DNA of 64,000 nucleotides from Acetobacter sacchari (lineage in GTDB: Bacteria; Pseudomonadota; Alphaproteobacteria; Acetobacterales; Acetobacteraceae). Each line of letters begins with the position of its first letter. Position 1 is the first letter of the stretch. The notes below the pieces were generated by a model that did no database searches, was not told where the DNA came from, and saw only the letters and a program-made list of their open reading frames with translations. The stretch covers positions 62,001 through 126,000 of the forward strand of contig NZ_JAFVMF010000007.1 of the NCBI RefSeq assembly GCF_017377715.1, given 5' to 3'. The translations under genes and the position numbers were made by a program. Shown here one piece after another: positions 16,698 through 25,527 of this stretch.

Positions 16698-16762
16698 GGG
16701 AAGCCGCCAGATACGTAGGTTCCGCGCCGGATAACGTCACGAATTGTAAAATGAGAGAGTTG

Positions 16763-19228
16763 ATGACTTCACGCGCCCGGCGCCTCGCCATGCTTTCGGC
16801 TTTTTGCGCGCCTTTGGCCTTGCTTTCCTCGCTGACTTCGGCCGACGCGGCCTCGTCATCCACTTCGGCAAAGCGCCACACGACGCGCGCAAAAAACACA
16901 ACGTCGCCCGCGGCGTCTCTTCCCGCCGCTACGACAGCCTCCACCGCGCCACGCCTGTCCGTGAAGCCAGTCAAACAGGTGGCCGGCTCCACGACGGCGT
17001 CCGGGGTGGAGTCCATTGTCGCAACGGCCCGGCGCTCGCGCTCCGAGCAGAGCCTTGGCCACACCCAGATCCAGCGCATCCTTCCGGGCGTGAATCCGAT
17101 CAAGGCGCTCAGCATGCTGCCCGGCGTTATCTATGAAGACGCTGATCCGTGGGGCAACAACGAGCAGAATGCGTCGCTCTACATCCACGGGTTCAATCAG
17201 AACCAGCTTGGCTTCACACTCGACGGCATACCGTTGGGCGATCAGTCTTATGGCAACTATAACGGCCTGTCGCCGCAGCGCGCGGTGATCAGCGAGAACA
17301 TCGCCAATGCGGCGGTGGCCACAGGCGCGGGTTCGCTGGGCACCGCCTCGACGTCCAACCTTGGCGGCACGCTGGAGTTCACGTCGTCCGACCCAAAGCG
17401 TCATGCCGGAGGGCAGCTTTCGCAGACGTTCGGCAGTTGGTCGACGTTCCGAACCTTCGCGCGGATCGATACGGGCGAATTCGGAAATGGTAACTACGCC
17501 TATGTTTCGTGGGCGCGACAGGACGCGCGGGCTTGGGATTTTGCAGGCCACCAGGGCGGCAATCAGGTCAACGCCAAGTTCGTGCATGAAGGCCTGCATG
17601 ACAAGATAAGCTGGTTTTTCGACTGGTCCGACAAGGTTGAGCCGAACGAGGACGGCATCGTCCTGCCTAACGGTTACGGAACATATGTTCGGCCGTTCAT
17701 TTATCCTGACGCCGCCTACGCAAAAAAATATTTCAATTCGAGCGCCTATACTTCGGCTGGTTTGAACTACAGAAATTATTACAGCGCAGCGCAGCGCCGT
17801 GATTTTTTGACGTATCTCTCGTGGAATCACGATTTCAACAGCCATCTGCACCTGAATACAAAATTCTACTATCACAACAACACAGGAGAAGGCGTCGTCG
17901 CTGGCCCCATTTCAGCGGCCGGGCTTCCGACTCTTTTCTCGGCATATTATCCGGGTCAGAATCTGAATCAGGTTTTCGGCGGGTCGGGTCTTGCGACACG
18001 CACGACCGAATATTGGGACAACCGCGGCGGCGTCATGTCGTCGTTGCGGTATGAACTGGGCGCGCACACGATCGAGGTCGGCGGCTGGTACGAACGCAAT
18101 AACAATACCCAGGCGCGGCGCTGGTATCCGTTCAGCTGGTCTGATCCGACCACGCCTTATCAGCGCCAGCAGAATGCGCTGATTGATCAATATACAAACA
18201 ATTTTTACACGAACACCTGGGTCACGCATCTGCAGGACACGTGGAAGGTATCGAAAAACTTCACGTTGAATGCGGGCTTCAAGTCGGAGCTGGTGTACAC
18301 GAACGGCACGTTGCCAGTCGCGGCCAAGGCGGGGTCTCTGTCGCCGAGCACGGCGATCACGGTTCCGGGCGGCACGGTTGCGGCGGCGAAGCCGTTCCTG
18401 CCGTCGTTCGGCGCAGTCTGGAATATTACGCCGAACGAGCAGTGGTTCGCGAATATTCAGGAAAACATGCGCTCTTTCCAGGCGACGGGCTATGGAAACG
18501 CAACGGCGTGGGGCGCGACGAGTCAGGCCGCGTTCGACAACTTTGCGCGTAACGGAAAGCCGGAAACATCGTGGACGTACGAGACCGGCCTGCGGACGCA
18601 TCATAACGTCAACCTGGGCCCTCTGACCGGCATTCAGGCTCAGGCCGAGTATTACCACGTTCATTTCTCGAACCGTCTGGTGGCGATTTCAACGACGCAG
18701 GTACTGTCGTCCATCGTCGGTTCGGCGACGACGCTCGCCAATGTCGGATCGGTGTCCACCGACGGCATGGACTTCTCGTTCACGGCGCAGTTTGGCGACC
18801 ATTTCTCGCTGTATAACGCGCTGTCCTATAACAAGTCCGTTTACAACGATAACTACTCCACCGGCACCTCGCTTGTTCATACGGCGAACAAGAACGTGGT
18901 TGGCACTCCGGACTGGAGCGAAAAGTTCATCGCCACGACGAACTGGGGCGGTTTCAGCGGGCAGTTCATCGGGGAGGTGATCGGCAAGCGCTTCACCACC
19001 TATACGAACGACATGTGGGCCTCGCCTTACGCAATGTTCAGCATGAACGCGGGATATGCGATCCATGGCATTCCACATATTCCAGTTCTGAGAGTGCAGG
19101 GAAACATCACGAACCTTACGAATGTGAAGGCGTGGTCCACAGTGAACGCCACTCAAACGTCCGGGCAGTTCACGGCGTATCCGATTGCGCCGCGTATGTT
19201 CTTCCTGACGCTTAGCGCTGAGTGGTAA
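16763..19228 (+). CDS. TonB-dependent outer membrane receptor
   Basis: An 821-residue receptor. Residues 1-29 are a signal peptide (MTSRARRLAMLSAFCAPLALL), followed by a Ser/Thr/Ala-rich linker. A TonB box (VESIVATA) lies at about 82-89 and the plug domain from about 95 (LPGVNPIKALSMLPGVI, LDGIPLGDQSYGNYNG, GTASTSNLGGTLEF). A 22-strand-type barrel follows, ending in Trp (LTLSAEW). It moves a ligand across the outer membrane using the proton motive force. A Pho-box array upstream and a GDPD gene downstream suggest a phosphorus-containing ligand, whereas the divergent PepSY/DUF3649/DUF3325-like operon would suggest iron. The ATG at 16763 follows GAGAG; the ATG four codons upstream has no site. 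Confidence 0.92.
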   Translation: MTSRARRLAMLSAFCAPLALLSSLTSADAASSSTSAKRHTTRAKNTTSPAASLPAATTASTAPRLSVKPVKQVAGSTTASGVESIVATARRSRSEQSLGHTQIQRILPGVNPIKALSMLPGVIYEDADPWGNNEQNASLYIHGFNQNQLGFTLDGIPLGDQSYGNYNGLSPQRAVISENIANAAVATGAGSLGTASTSNLGGTLEFTSSDPKRHAGGQLSQTFGSWSTFRTFARIDTGEFGNGNYAYVSWARQDARAWDFAGHQGGNQVNAKFVHEGLHDKISWFFDWSDKVEPNEDGIVLPNGYGTYVRPFIYPDAAYAKKYFNSSAYTSAGLNYRNYYSAAQRRDFLTYLSWNHDFNSHLHLNTKFYYHNNTGEGVVAGPISAAGLPTLFSAYYPGQNLNQVFGGSGLATRTTEYWDNRGGVMSSLRYELGAHTIEVGGWYERNNNTQARRWYPFSWSDPTTPYQRQQNALIDQYTNNFYTNTWVTHLQDTWKVSKNFTLNAGFKSELVYTNGTLPVAAKAGSLSPSTAITVPGGTVAAAKPFLPSFGAVWNITPNEQWFANIQENMRSFQATGYGNATAWGATSQAAFDNFARNGKPETSWTYETGLRTHHNVNLGPLTGIQAQAEYYHVHFSNRLVAISTTQVLSSIVGSATTLANVGSVSTDGMDFSFTAQFGDHFSLYNALSYNKSVYNDNYSTGTSLVHTANKNVVGTPDWSEKFIATTNWGGFSGQFIGEVIGKRFTTYTNDMWASPYAMFSMNAGYAIHGIPHIPVLRVQGNITNLTNVKAWSTVNATQTSGQFTAYPIAPRMFFLTLSAEW

Positions 19229-19339
19229 GATACTCGCCGGAGGCGCCTTGCGCGCCTGCCGCCCCGTCACCAGACTGCCTGGCGGGGCGGCGCCGAAGCG
19301 GATGTGCGCTTCGGTAGATGGATTACGATGAGGATACAC

Positions 19340-20452
19340 ATGCTTACGCGCAGATCGACGTTCGCTTTCGCCGCCACGACGGCTGCTGTTTCCATTGTCG
19401 GGCGTAGCGCAAAGGCGGAGCCGATGCTTGCGCCCAAGCCCCTGATTTTCGCACACCGTGGCGCGTCTGCGCTGTTTCCGGAGCACACGCTGGCGGCCTA
19501 CGCGCGGGCGATGGCGGACGGGGCAGATTTCATCGAGCCTGATCTGGTCATGACCAAGGATGGCGTGCTGGTCGTGCGTCATGAAAGCAATATCGCGGAA
19601 ACGACGGACGTAGCCACTCACCCGGAGTTCGCCAACCGCAAACGTACGATGAAAATCGACGGGCGGGACCAGACCGGATGGTTCACGACGGATTTCACGC
19701 TGGCCGAACTCAAGACGCTGCGCGCAAAGGAGCGTCTGGGAACGGTTCGTGTAAGCAACGCCCGTTACGACGGACGTTTTGACGTTCTGACTTTTGAGGA
19801 AATGATCGATTTCGTGTCGGCGGAATCCGCTGCACGAGGAAAAGTTTTCGGTGTGATACCGGAAATCAAGAATTCCACGCATTTTCATGCGCTAGGGTTC
19901 GATCCTGAAGCCGCATTCCTGCGCGTGATTGCCGCCCACGAATATACGCGACAGGCGCCGCTGGAGGTGCAGTCGTTCGAAACGGGCAATCTGCGTGCGA
20001 TCCGCGAAAAAGTTCTGGCGATCAACCCGCAGGCGCGGCTTATGTTCCTGATGGGTGAACGTAATTACCAGATTCCTGATCTGGTCGCCGCAGGAAAGAA
20101 GACGACGTTCGGGGATATGATGACGCCGGAAGGGCTGAAGGATATCCGCACATTTGCGGATGTGATCGGGCCGTCCAATACCGATCTCATTCCTCGGGAT
20201 GCTGACGGCGCGTGGACGGCGCCCAGCACTCTGGTACATGACGCGCATGAAGCGGGGCTTCTGGTGCATTCCTATACGGCGCGACCAGAAAACATGTTTT
20301 TGCCAAAGCAACTCCGCAACGGCGACGGACCGACAGCGCGTAATCCCGCAGGGATGATTGCCGAATTACGTCGCTATCTGGATCTCGGACTGGACGGGTT
20401 CTTCACGGACGATCCGGCTTTGGGTCGTCTCGCTGTGGACGGGCGCGGTTAA
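19340..20452 (+). CDS. glpQ: Exported glycerophosphodiester phosphodiesterase
   Basis: A 370-residue GDPD that cleaves glycerophosphodiesters into glycerol 3-phosphate and an alcohol. An N-terminal signal with an Arg pair (MLTRRSTFAFAATTAAVSIVG) points to export, perhaps by Tat. The catalytic core is canonical: FAHRGASALFPEHTLAAYARAMADGADFIEPDLVMTKDGVLVVRHE contains the metal- and phosphate-binding His, Glu and Asp residues (quoted in part: AHRGASALFPEHT and EPDLVMTKDG). LDGFFTDDPALG closes the barrel. It lies 111 bases after the TonB receptor with no clear terminator between; a GC-rich inverted repeat at 19258-19291 may modulate readthrough. Together the two form a plausible phosphodiester scavenging unit. 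An ATG four codons upstream is an alternative start. Confidence 0.92.
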   Translation: MLTRRSTFAFAATTAAVSIVGRSAKAEPMLAPKPLIFAHRGASALFPEHTLAAYARAMADGADFIEPDLVMTKDGVLVVRHESNIAETTDVATHPEFANRKRTMKIDGRDQTGWFTTDFTLAELKTLRAKERLGTVRVSNARYDGRFDVLTFEEMIDFVSAESAARGKVFGVIPEIKNSTHFHALGFDPEAAFLRVIAAHEYTRQAPLEVQSFETGNLRAIREKVLAINPQARLMFLMGERNYQIPDLVAAGKKTTFGDMMTPEGLKDIRTFADVIGPSNTDLIPRDADGAWTAPSTLVHDAHEAGLLVHSYTARPENMFLPKQLRNGDGPTARNPAGMIAELRRYLDLGLDGFFTDDPALGRLAVDGRG

Positions 20453-20464
20453 AGCCGGATTCGT

Positions 20465-20489
20465 AACCATGCCGCTCATCGGCATGGTT
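20465..20489 (+). terminator. Terminator-like hairpin between convergent glpQ and nadC
   Basis: A ten-base perfect stem AACCATGCCG / CGGCATGGTT with a five-base loop, thirteen bases after the GDPD stop, followed on the plus strand by T-containing sequence (TTCAGTT). It sits between convergent genes, so it may serve both. Confidence 0.7.
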
Positions 20490-20517
20490 TCAGTTCGCTG
20501 ATCAGGGCTCGTGGCGT

Positions 20518-21369
20518 CTACGCGTCGAAATCGAGCCCGAAATCCATGGCGCGCACGCTGTGCGTCAACCAGCCTACCGAGATCAGGTCTACGCCGGTCG
20601 CAGCGATGCCGGGCGCCGTCTCGGGCGTGATGCCGCCGGAAGCCTCGGCGATCGCCCGGCCGTCGATCATGGCTACGGCTTCGCGCAGCGTATCGCACGA
20701 CATATTGTCCAGAAGAACGGCGTCGACGCCGCCTGTGGCGAGCGCCTCCGCGAGCTGGGCGAGGGTGTCGACCTCGACTTCGACTTTCACCAGATGTCCG
20801 ACATTCGAACGCACGCGCTCAATCGCGGCGCCGACGCCGCCAGCGATGGCGATGTGATTGTCCTTGATCAGCACGGCGTCGTCGAGGCCGAAACGATGGT
20901 TGGAGCCGCCGCCGACCCTTACGGCATATTTCTGTAGCGCACGCATTCCGGGCGTCGTCTTGCGCGTACAGCACAGCTTCGCTTTGCTTCCGGCGATCGC
21001 CTGGGCGATGGACGCGGTCGCCGTGGCGATGCCGCTCAGATGAGAGAGCAGGTTAAGGCCAACGCGCTCTCCGGTCAGAACGCCACGCGCCGAGCCCTCA
21101 ATGCGCGCCACCGTGTCGCCCGGCGCCACCCTGTCGCCGTCGCGCGCCAGCATCGTTACGGTCACGGTCGGGTCAATCAGTCTGAAAGACAGCCGCACCA
21201 TGTCCAGACCGGCCACGACGCCGTCCTGTCTGCTGCGCAGCGCAGCGGCTGCGATCGCATCCGGGGGAACGATGGCGTCGGTGGTAATGTCCCCCGCGCG
21301 GCCCAGGTCCTCCAGAAGTCCGGCGCGGACGATGGGCTCAAGCAGCAGGTCGGGCAGGGGATAGTGCAT
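20518..21369 (-). CDS. nadC: Nicotinate-nucleotide diphosphorylase (carboxylating), quinolinate phosphoribosyltransferase
   Basis: A 283-residue NadC, which converts quinolinate and PRPP to nicotinate mononucleotide, CO2 and pyrophosphate in de novo NAD synthesis. Diagnostic segments are LEDLGRAGDITTDAIVP near the N-terminus, ERVGLNLLSHLSGIAT, CTRKTTPGMRALQKYAV with the active-site basic residues, GGGSNHRFGLDDAVLIKDNH, VEVEVDTLAQLAEAL, and EASGGITPETAPGIAATGVDLISVG for phosphate binding (read in part). It lies 24 bases downstream of nadA on the same strand and is almost certainly cotranscribed with it. Confidence 0.97.
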   Translation of the reverse strand: MHYPLPDLLLEPIVRAGLLEDLGRAGDITTDAIVPPDAIAAAALRSRQDGVVAGLDMVRLSFRLIDPTVTVTMLARDGDRVAPGDTVARIEGSARGVLTGERVGLNLLSHLSGIATATASIAQAIAGSKAKLCCTRKTTPGMRALQKYAVRVGGGSNHRFGLDDAVLIKDNHIAIAGGVGAAIERVRSNVGHLVKVEVEVDTLAQLAEALATGGVDAVLLDNMSCDTLREAVAMIDGRAIAEASGGITPETAPGIAATGVDLISVGWLTHSVRAMDFGLDFDA

Positions 21370-21393
21370 TGTCTTCTTCCGAAATACCGTGCG

Positions 21394-22386
21394 TCAGGCC
21401 GCGAGCATACGCTCGATGGACAGGCGGGCGCGGTCCGCCACGGCGGGGTCAATCGTCACTTCCGTCGTCATGGTTTCAAGAGCGCGACGGATGGCGGGCA
21501 GCGTGATCAGCTTCATGTGCGGGCAGAGATTGCATGGCCGCACGAACTCCACTTTCGGGTGCTGGATGGCGAGGTTGTCGCTCATCGAGCACTCGGTCAC
21601 CAGCAACACCCGACGCCCATCCGCAGTGGCGACGTAATCGGACATTCCCGCTGTAGAACCAGAGAAATCGGCTTCGGCCACGACTTCCGGTGGGCATTCC
21701 GGGTGCGCCAGAACCACAAGGCCGGGGTAGGCGTCGCGCCAGTGGCGAATTTCCTCGGGTGTGAAACGTTCGTGGACTTCGCAATGGCCCTTCCACGTAA
21801 CGACGTCGACGCCGGTTTCTTTCGCAATATTCCGGGCGAGGAATTCGTCGGGGATCATGATGACCCTGTCGACGCCGAGGCTCTTCACGATGCGCGCGGC
21901 GTTGCCGGAGGTGCAGCATATGTCGCTCTCGGCTTTAACGTCGGCGGAGGTGTTCACGTAGGTGATCACCGGCAGGCCAGGATAACGTTCGCGCATCAGC
22001 CGGACGTCGCGCCCGGTGATGGAGTCGGCGAGAGAGCAGCCCGCGTTGCTGTCGGGGATCAGCACGGTTTTGGACGGGTTCAGCAGCTTCGCCGTTTCCG
22101 CCATGAATTCCACGCCCGCCATGACGATGACGTCGGCCTCGACGTTCTGCGCTTCACGCGCGAGCGCGAGTGAATCTCCCGTGACGTCCGCAACGCAATG
22201 GAAAATTTCCGGCGTCTGGTAATTATGGGCGAGGATGACGGCGTTTTTCTCCGCCTTCAGGCGCTGGATCGCTGCGATGTCGTCGGCGAACGCGCCCCAT
22301 TCCATTGGCGGAATCAGCGAGCTCACGCGGTCATACAGGGCGTCCAGAGAGGGCGCTTCCAGGCGAGGCTTGAGTATATGGTTCAT
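21394..22386 (-). CDS. nadA: Quinolinate synthase (4Fe-4S)
   Basis: A 330-residue NadA, which condenses iminoaspartate with dihydroxyacetone phosphate to quinolinate using a [4Fe-4S] cluster. Recognisable segments are [65 protein letters not shown] and the cluster-ligand region [16 protein letters not shown]. It is first in the nadA-nadC operon. Its leader carries a near-perfect 27-base palindrome (22412-22438), and the ribosome binding site GGAGGGC is itself part of a small hairpin, GCCCT-TCGG-AGGGC (22389-22402 on the plus strand). NadA needs iminoaspartate from NadB or NadX; a NadB-like gene lies 23 kb away in this window. Confidence 0.97.
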   Translation of the reverse strand: MNHILKPRLEAPSLDALYDRVSSLIPPMEWGAFADDIAAIQRLKAEKNAVILAHNYQTPEIFHCVADVTGDSLALAREAQNVEADVIVMAGVEFMAETAKLLNPSKTVLIPDSNAGCSLADSITGRDVRLMRERYPGLPVITYVNTSADVKAESDICCTSGNAARIVKSLGVDRVIMIPDEFLARNIAKETGVDVVTWKGHCEVHERFTPEEIRHWRDAYPGLVVLAHPECPPEVVAEADFSGSTAGMSDYVATADGRRVLLVTECSMSDNLAIQHPKVEFVRPCNLCPHMKLITLPAIRRALETMTTEVTIDPAVADRARLSIERMLAA

Positions 22387-22411
22387 GAGCCCTCCGAAGG
22401 GCGGCGAAAAA

Positions 22412-22438
22412 GATTAATGCTCAATATGAGTATTAATC
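22412..22438. promoter_or_regulatory. Palindromic operator upstream of nadA
   Basis: The arms GATTAATGCTCA and TGAGTATTAATC flank a three-base centre and pair at 11 of 12 positions. The palindrome lies 26-52 bases upstream of the nadA ATG. It is AT-rich in an otherwise GC-rich leader and has the size expected of a dimeric repressor site. The neighbouring NrtR/NadQ-like regulator is the natural candidate to bind it; that link is an inference. Confidence 0.7.
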
Positions 22439-22791
22439 GGGTGGAAGCAAGACCTGCCTCGTGTGGCCTGAGCTACGAGATCGGCGTGAGGAGGGCTTCC
22501 CGCGTGGCGAAAGTCAAAAGAAAAAAACTTTAATGCAGCGGGGGTAACGGCCGTGAAGGCATGCTGACGGCTGTCGACCGCCGGAAATGGCGGCACCACA
22601 CATCAGTGTGAGATTCCACCCGGGTTCGCCGTTAATCGCTGATATTCGTGTTGGCGCGTCCTCCGTCTGGCCGTGGATGTTCCGCAGATATTCTCCGGGC
22701 GTTTTCAGGCGCTGTGCGTTACCGTGGTTCGCAATAGCAGCACTCGCCGGGATCTTTTCGCTCGTTTGGCGTCACGCTTGCTGCCTGTTCG
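22439..22791. other. Intergenic region between nadA and its regulator
   Basis: About 350 bases between the nadA operator and the stop codon of the NrtR/NadQ-like gene. It contains the promoter side of nadA, including the A-rich run GAAAAAAACTTT near 22520. An 85-codon plus-strand frame at 22587-22844 has no ribosome binding site and overlaps the regulator gene, so I do not call it. Confidence 0.45.
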
Positions 22792-23733
22792 TCAACGCGC
22801 GCGGACGATCGGCAGCTTCGATCCGGCTACGGCGCGTTCCATGACCACCGAACGGCGAAATCTGTAGAGCCGTGCCGGTCGTCCGCCAGCCTCCCGGCTT
22901 TCTTCGCCAGTCTCTTCAATCAGCCCCTGATGAGCGACCTGACGGCGGAAATTCTGCTTATGGACGTGGCGACCGGCCACGCGTTCGACGGCCTGCTGCA
23001 GTGCAAACAGCGTGAATTGATCCGGCATCAGTTCGTAGATGACCGGTCGGTAGCGGATTTTCGCGCGAAGCCGCGCCATGGCGGTCGCAAGGATGCGGCG
23101 ATGGTCATGGCGCATGGCGAGCCCGGTCACGCAGGCGTCGCCGCCGATGTCCGCCATCTGCGCTTCAGGGACAAGTCCTGCCTCGTAAAGCAGTTCATAA
23201 CGCTGGAGGACCAGTTCGTCGTTCCAGGATTCCCCATTCAGGCCAAAGACCTGATCGCGTCGCTGGCGCAGTTCTTCCCACCTTTCGGGCGACTGCCATG
23301 TAATCCAGTCGTCGAGGCGCTGAAGAAGGACGCCGATAGCGGGTGCGGCGTGCGGACACGCCTGATCTTCCCATGGGAAGTAATCGTACCAATCCCTCCA
23401 GGCGGCAGGGGACCCGGCGTCGTCGAAGGGGTTGGCGTGTTCGGCGCGACGTTCGGCGCCGACTCGGGTGAGGGCGAGATAGGAAATCGCGACGCGCCGT
23501 GGCTCGCCGTCAGCCGGGGGGTGGTCGGCGAAGGTGTAGAGCTGCTCCAGATGCCCGACCGCGACGCCGGTCTGTCGCTCCACGGCGGCGCGCAGACTGG
23601 CCTGCAAGGAGCGGTCGTCTGTTCTCAGAGGGCCGTTGGGCAGGCTGCGCCCGTCTTCCAACGTGAGCACGCGGGGCGTGTCGCCGTTAAAGACGACGAG
23701 GACGGCGACGAGTTCGGTCTGAACGAGAGACAT
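22792..23733 (-). CDS. NrtR/NadQ-like transcriptional regulator of NAD synthesis
   Basis: A 313-residue protein with a Nudix-derived N-terminal domain and a C-terminal winged helix. The Nudix fold is recognisable (VAVLVVFNGDTPRVLTLEDG, RRVAISYLALTRVG), but the Nudix box is degenerate: the region around RAAVERQTGVAVG lacks the REXXEE pattern. It is therefore probably a ligand sensor rather than a hydrolase. The winged helix is typical: ELMPDQFTLFALQQAVERVAG, QNFRRQVAHQGLIEET, GRPARLYRF. Known relatives repress NAD-biosynthesis genes. It lies upstream of nadA-nadC on the same strand. The ATG at 23733 has a TATAAT hexamer only about 13 bases upstream and no ribosome binding site, so the message may be leaderless. 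A paralogue lies at 44247-45215. Confidence 0.85.
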   Translation of the reverse strand: MSLVQTELVAVLVVFNGDTPRVLTLEDGRSLPNGPLRTDDRSLQASLRAAVERQTGVAVGHLEQLYTFADHPPADGEPRRVAISYLALTRVGAERRAEHANPFDDAGSPAAWRDWYDYFPWEDQACPHAAPAIGVLLQRLDDWITWQSPERWEELRQRRDQVFGLNGESWNDELVLQRYELLYEAGLVPEAQMADIGGDACVTGLAMRHDHRRILATAMARLRAKIRYRPVIYELMPDQFTLFALQQAVERVAGRHVHKQNFRRQVAHQGLIEETGEESREAGGRPARLYRFRRSVVMERAVAGSKLPIVRAR

Positions 23734-23804
23734 GTTGCGCACCGATTATAGTGTCGGCGCGACGCTTGTGCACCCGGGATCGTGTTGAAACGGGGTGCGG
23801 AGAT

Positions 23805-23841
23805 GCTTTGGTCGGCTCGCCCGGGGCAAGCCGACCAAAGC
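23805..23841. terminator. Long GC-rich hairpin after the PiT transporter gene
   Basis: A thirteen-base perfect inverted repeat, GCTTTGGTCGGCT / AGCCGACCAAAGC, with an eleven-base loop. It begins four bases after the PiT stop and lies upstream of the NrtR/NadQ-like gene. No U-tract follows, but length and position support a terminator for the PiT transcript. Confidence 0.55.
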
Positions 23842-23845
23842 AGGC

Positions 23846-25471
23846 TCAGAAGACCTGTCGGAACAGGATGTAGAGGCAGCCGGAGATCGCCATGGCGGCG
23901 GGCAGGGTGGTGACCCACGCCATCGCCATTGCGCGCAGGGTGGACCATTGCAGGCCGGAGCCGTTCGCCGCCATGGAACCCGCGACGCCGCTGGAGAGGA
24001 TATGCGTGGTCGAAACCGGTAGGCCGTATCCTTCAGCAAGGCCGATGGTGCCCATGGCGACCAGTTCGGCGGCCGCGCCCTGAGCGTAGGTCAGATGCGT
24101 TTTGCCGATCTTCTCGCCCACCGTCACGACGATGCGCTTCCAGCCGACCATCGTGCCGAGGCCCAGCGCAATGGCGACGGAGATCTTGACCCAGAGGGGA
24201 ATGAAACGGGTGCCGGCGTTCAATTCGCCCATGAAGGATTTCAGGATTTTCTTCTGGTCGGCGGAAAAGTCAGCTGGGTCTTTCATCACGCGGATTGCGT
24301 CGGAGACCAGGTACATATCCGTGCGGACGTTCGACACGCTGGCCGCAGGCACGGATTTGATCGAGCCGTAAGTCTTCACGGAGTGAGAGATATCTCCGCT
24401 CAGAGTGGTCAGGGCGGCGAAGACGTCGGGGGACGAGACGGATTTCGCCCGCAAGGCGGCGCCGACCCGATCACGCGCGGCGGCGCTGTCCACGGCGGGC
24501 GCGTCTCCGGCATGCAGGTGAAACACGTTTTCGGCCTGATCGGCAGTCTGGATGAAGGCGGGCATGCTGCTGTCCGGCATCGCGCGGTTGAGCGCGTAAG
24601 CCGTTGGCGCAGCGCCGATCAGGATCAGCATGATCAGGCCCATCCCTTTCTGGCCGTCATTTCCGCCATGGAAGAACGAAACGCCCGTGCAGGTGCCGAT
24701 CAGCAGGGCGCGGATCCATGTCGGGGGCGGCTGGTCGCCCTTGGGCGCATCGTAGAGAGCCCTGTTTTTGATGCAAATCTTCATGACGAGCAGCAGAAGC
24801 GCCGCCATCACGAAGCCACAGAGCGGACTGAACAGAAGCGCGGAGAATACTTTCTGAACCTGTCCCCAGTCCACGCCCTGCGTCGCGGCGCCAGCGGGAG
24901 AGACGAACTGGTTGGCAAGGCCGACGCCCATGATCGAGCCGACGAGGGCGTGGGAGGAACTGTTGGGAATGCCGAACGCCCAGGTGACGAGGTTCCACAC
25001 GATAGCGGCGATCAGCAGCGCGAAGATCATCGCATAACCGGCGCTGCTGCCCGATTGCAGGATCAGTTCGACAGGCAGCAGGGTTACGATGCTGTAGGCG
25101 ACTGTGCCGGCGGAGGTGACGACGCCAAGGAAATTCCACAAGCCCGACCAGACGACCGCGACCATGGGCGGCAGGCTGTTGGTGTAGATCACCGTGGCGA
25201 CGGCGTTGGCCGTGTCGTGAAATCCGTTCACGAATTCGAACGCCAGCGCGATGATCAAAGCCACGCCAAGCAGGACGAACGTGCCGACAGCGAGATGGCT
25301 GGTGTCGCCCGCAGCGCTCATGTCGTGCAGGACGCTCCATGCGGCGAAGCCGAGCGCGCCGATGAGCGCGCCGAAGAAGATCGCGGCGCCGAGCGGTTTT
25401 CTGCCCCCGTTGAGGTCGGGACGATGCAGTGGACCGGCGGCGTTCTGATAGTCGATCGTTGCGTCTGACAT
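23846..25471 (-). CDS. pit: PiT-family inorganic phosphate transporter
   Basis: A 541-residue phosphate permease of the PiT family, which imports metal-phosphate with protons. The two signature repeats are present: FEFVNGFHDTANAVATVIYTN near residue 80 (quoted in part as GFHDTANAVAT) and FFHGGNDGQKGMGLIML in the second half, plus IPNSSSHALVGSIMGVGLA and LPVSTTHILSSGVAGSMAA in the matching halves. A soluble loop of about 130 residues separates the halves. The ATG at 25471 is chosen because the family begins there; the open frame upstream covers a Pho-box-like repeat. Transcription ends at the 23805-23841 hairpin. It is divergent from a small unknown gene. Confidence 0.94.
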   Translation of the reverse strand: MSDATIDYQNAAGPLHRPDLNGGRKPLGAAIFFGALIGALGFAAWSVLHDMSAAGDTSHLAVGTFVLLGVALIIALAFEFVNGFHDTANAVATVIYTNSLPPMVAVVWSGLWNFLGVVTSAGTVAYSIVTLLPVELILQSGSSAGYAMIFALLIAAIVWNLVTWAFGIPNSSSHALVGSIMGVGLANQFVSPAGAATQGVDWGQVQKVFSALLFSPLCGFVMAALLLLVMKICIKNRALYDAPKGDQPPPTWIRALLIGTCTGVSFFHGGNDGQKGMGLIMLILIGAAPTAYALNRAMPDSSMPAFIQTADQAENVFHLHAGDAPAVDSAAARDRVGAALRAKSVSSPDVFAALTTLSGDISHSVKTYGSIKSVPAASVSNVRTDMYLVSDAIRVMKDPADFSADQKKILKSFMGELNAGTRFIPLWVKISVAIALGLGTMVGWKRIVVTVGEKIGKTHLTYAQGAAAELVAMGTIGLAEGYGLPVSTTHILSSGVAGSMAANGSGLQWSTLRAMAMAWVTTLPAAMAISGCLYILFRQVF

Positions 25472-25527
25472 TCTTGCTCCCCGCGCCAAGACGAGGGTCT
25501 GAATACGAGAATCGGATTTTAAAAGCG

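Noticed and set aside
16763-19228. Calling the TonB receptor a siderophore receptor
   Set aside because: The PepSY-type neighbours suggest iron, but the Pho-box array and the GDPD gene suggest phosphorus; the ligand is left open.
24095-25468. 457-codon plus-strand frame opposite the PiT gene
   Set aside because: Shadow of a transporter gene; composition is Asp/Arg/Gly-rich noise.
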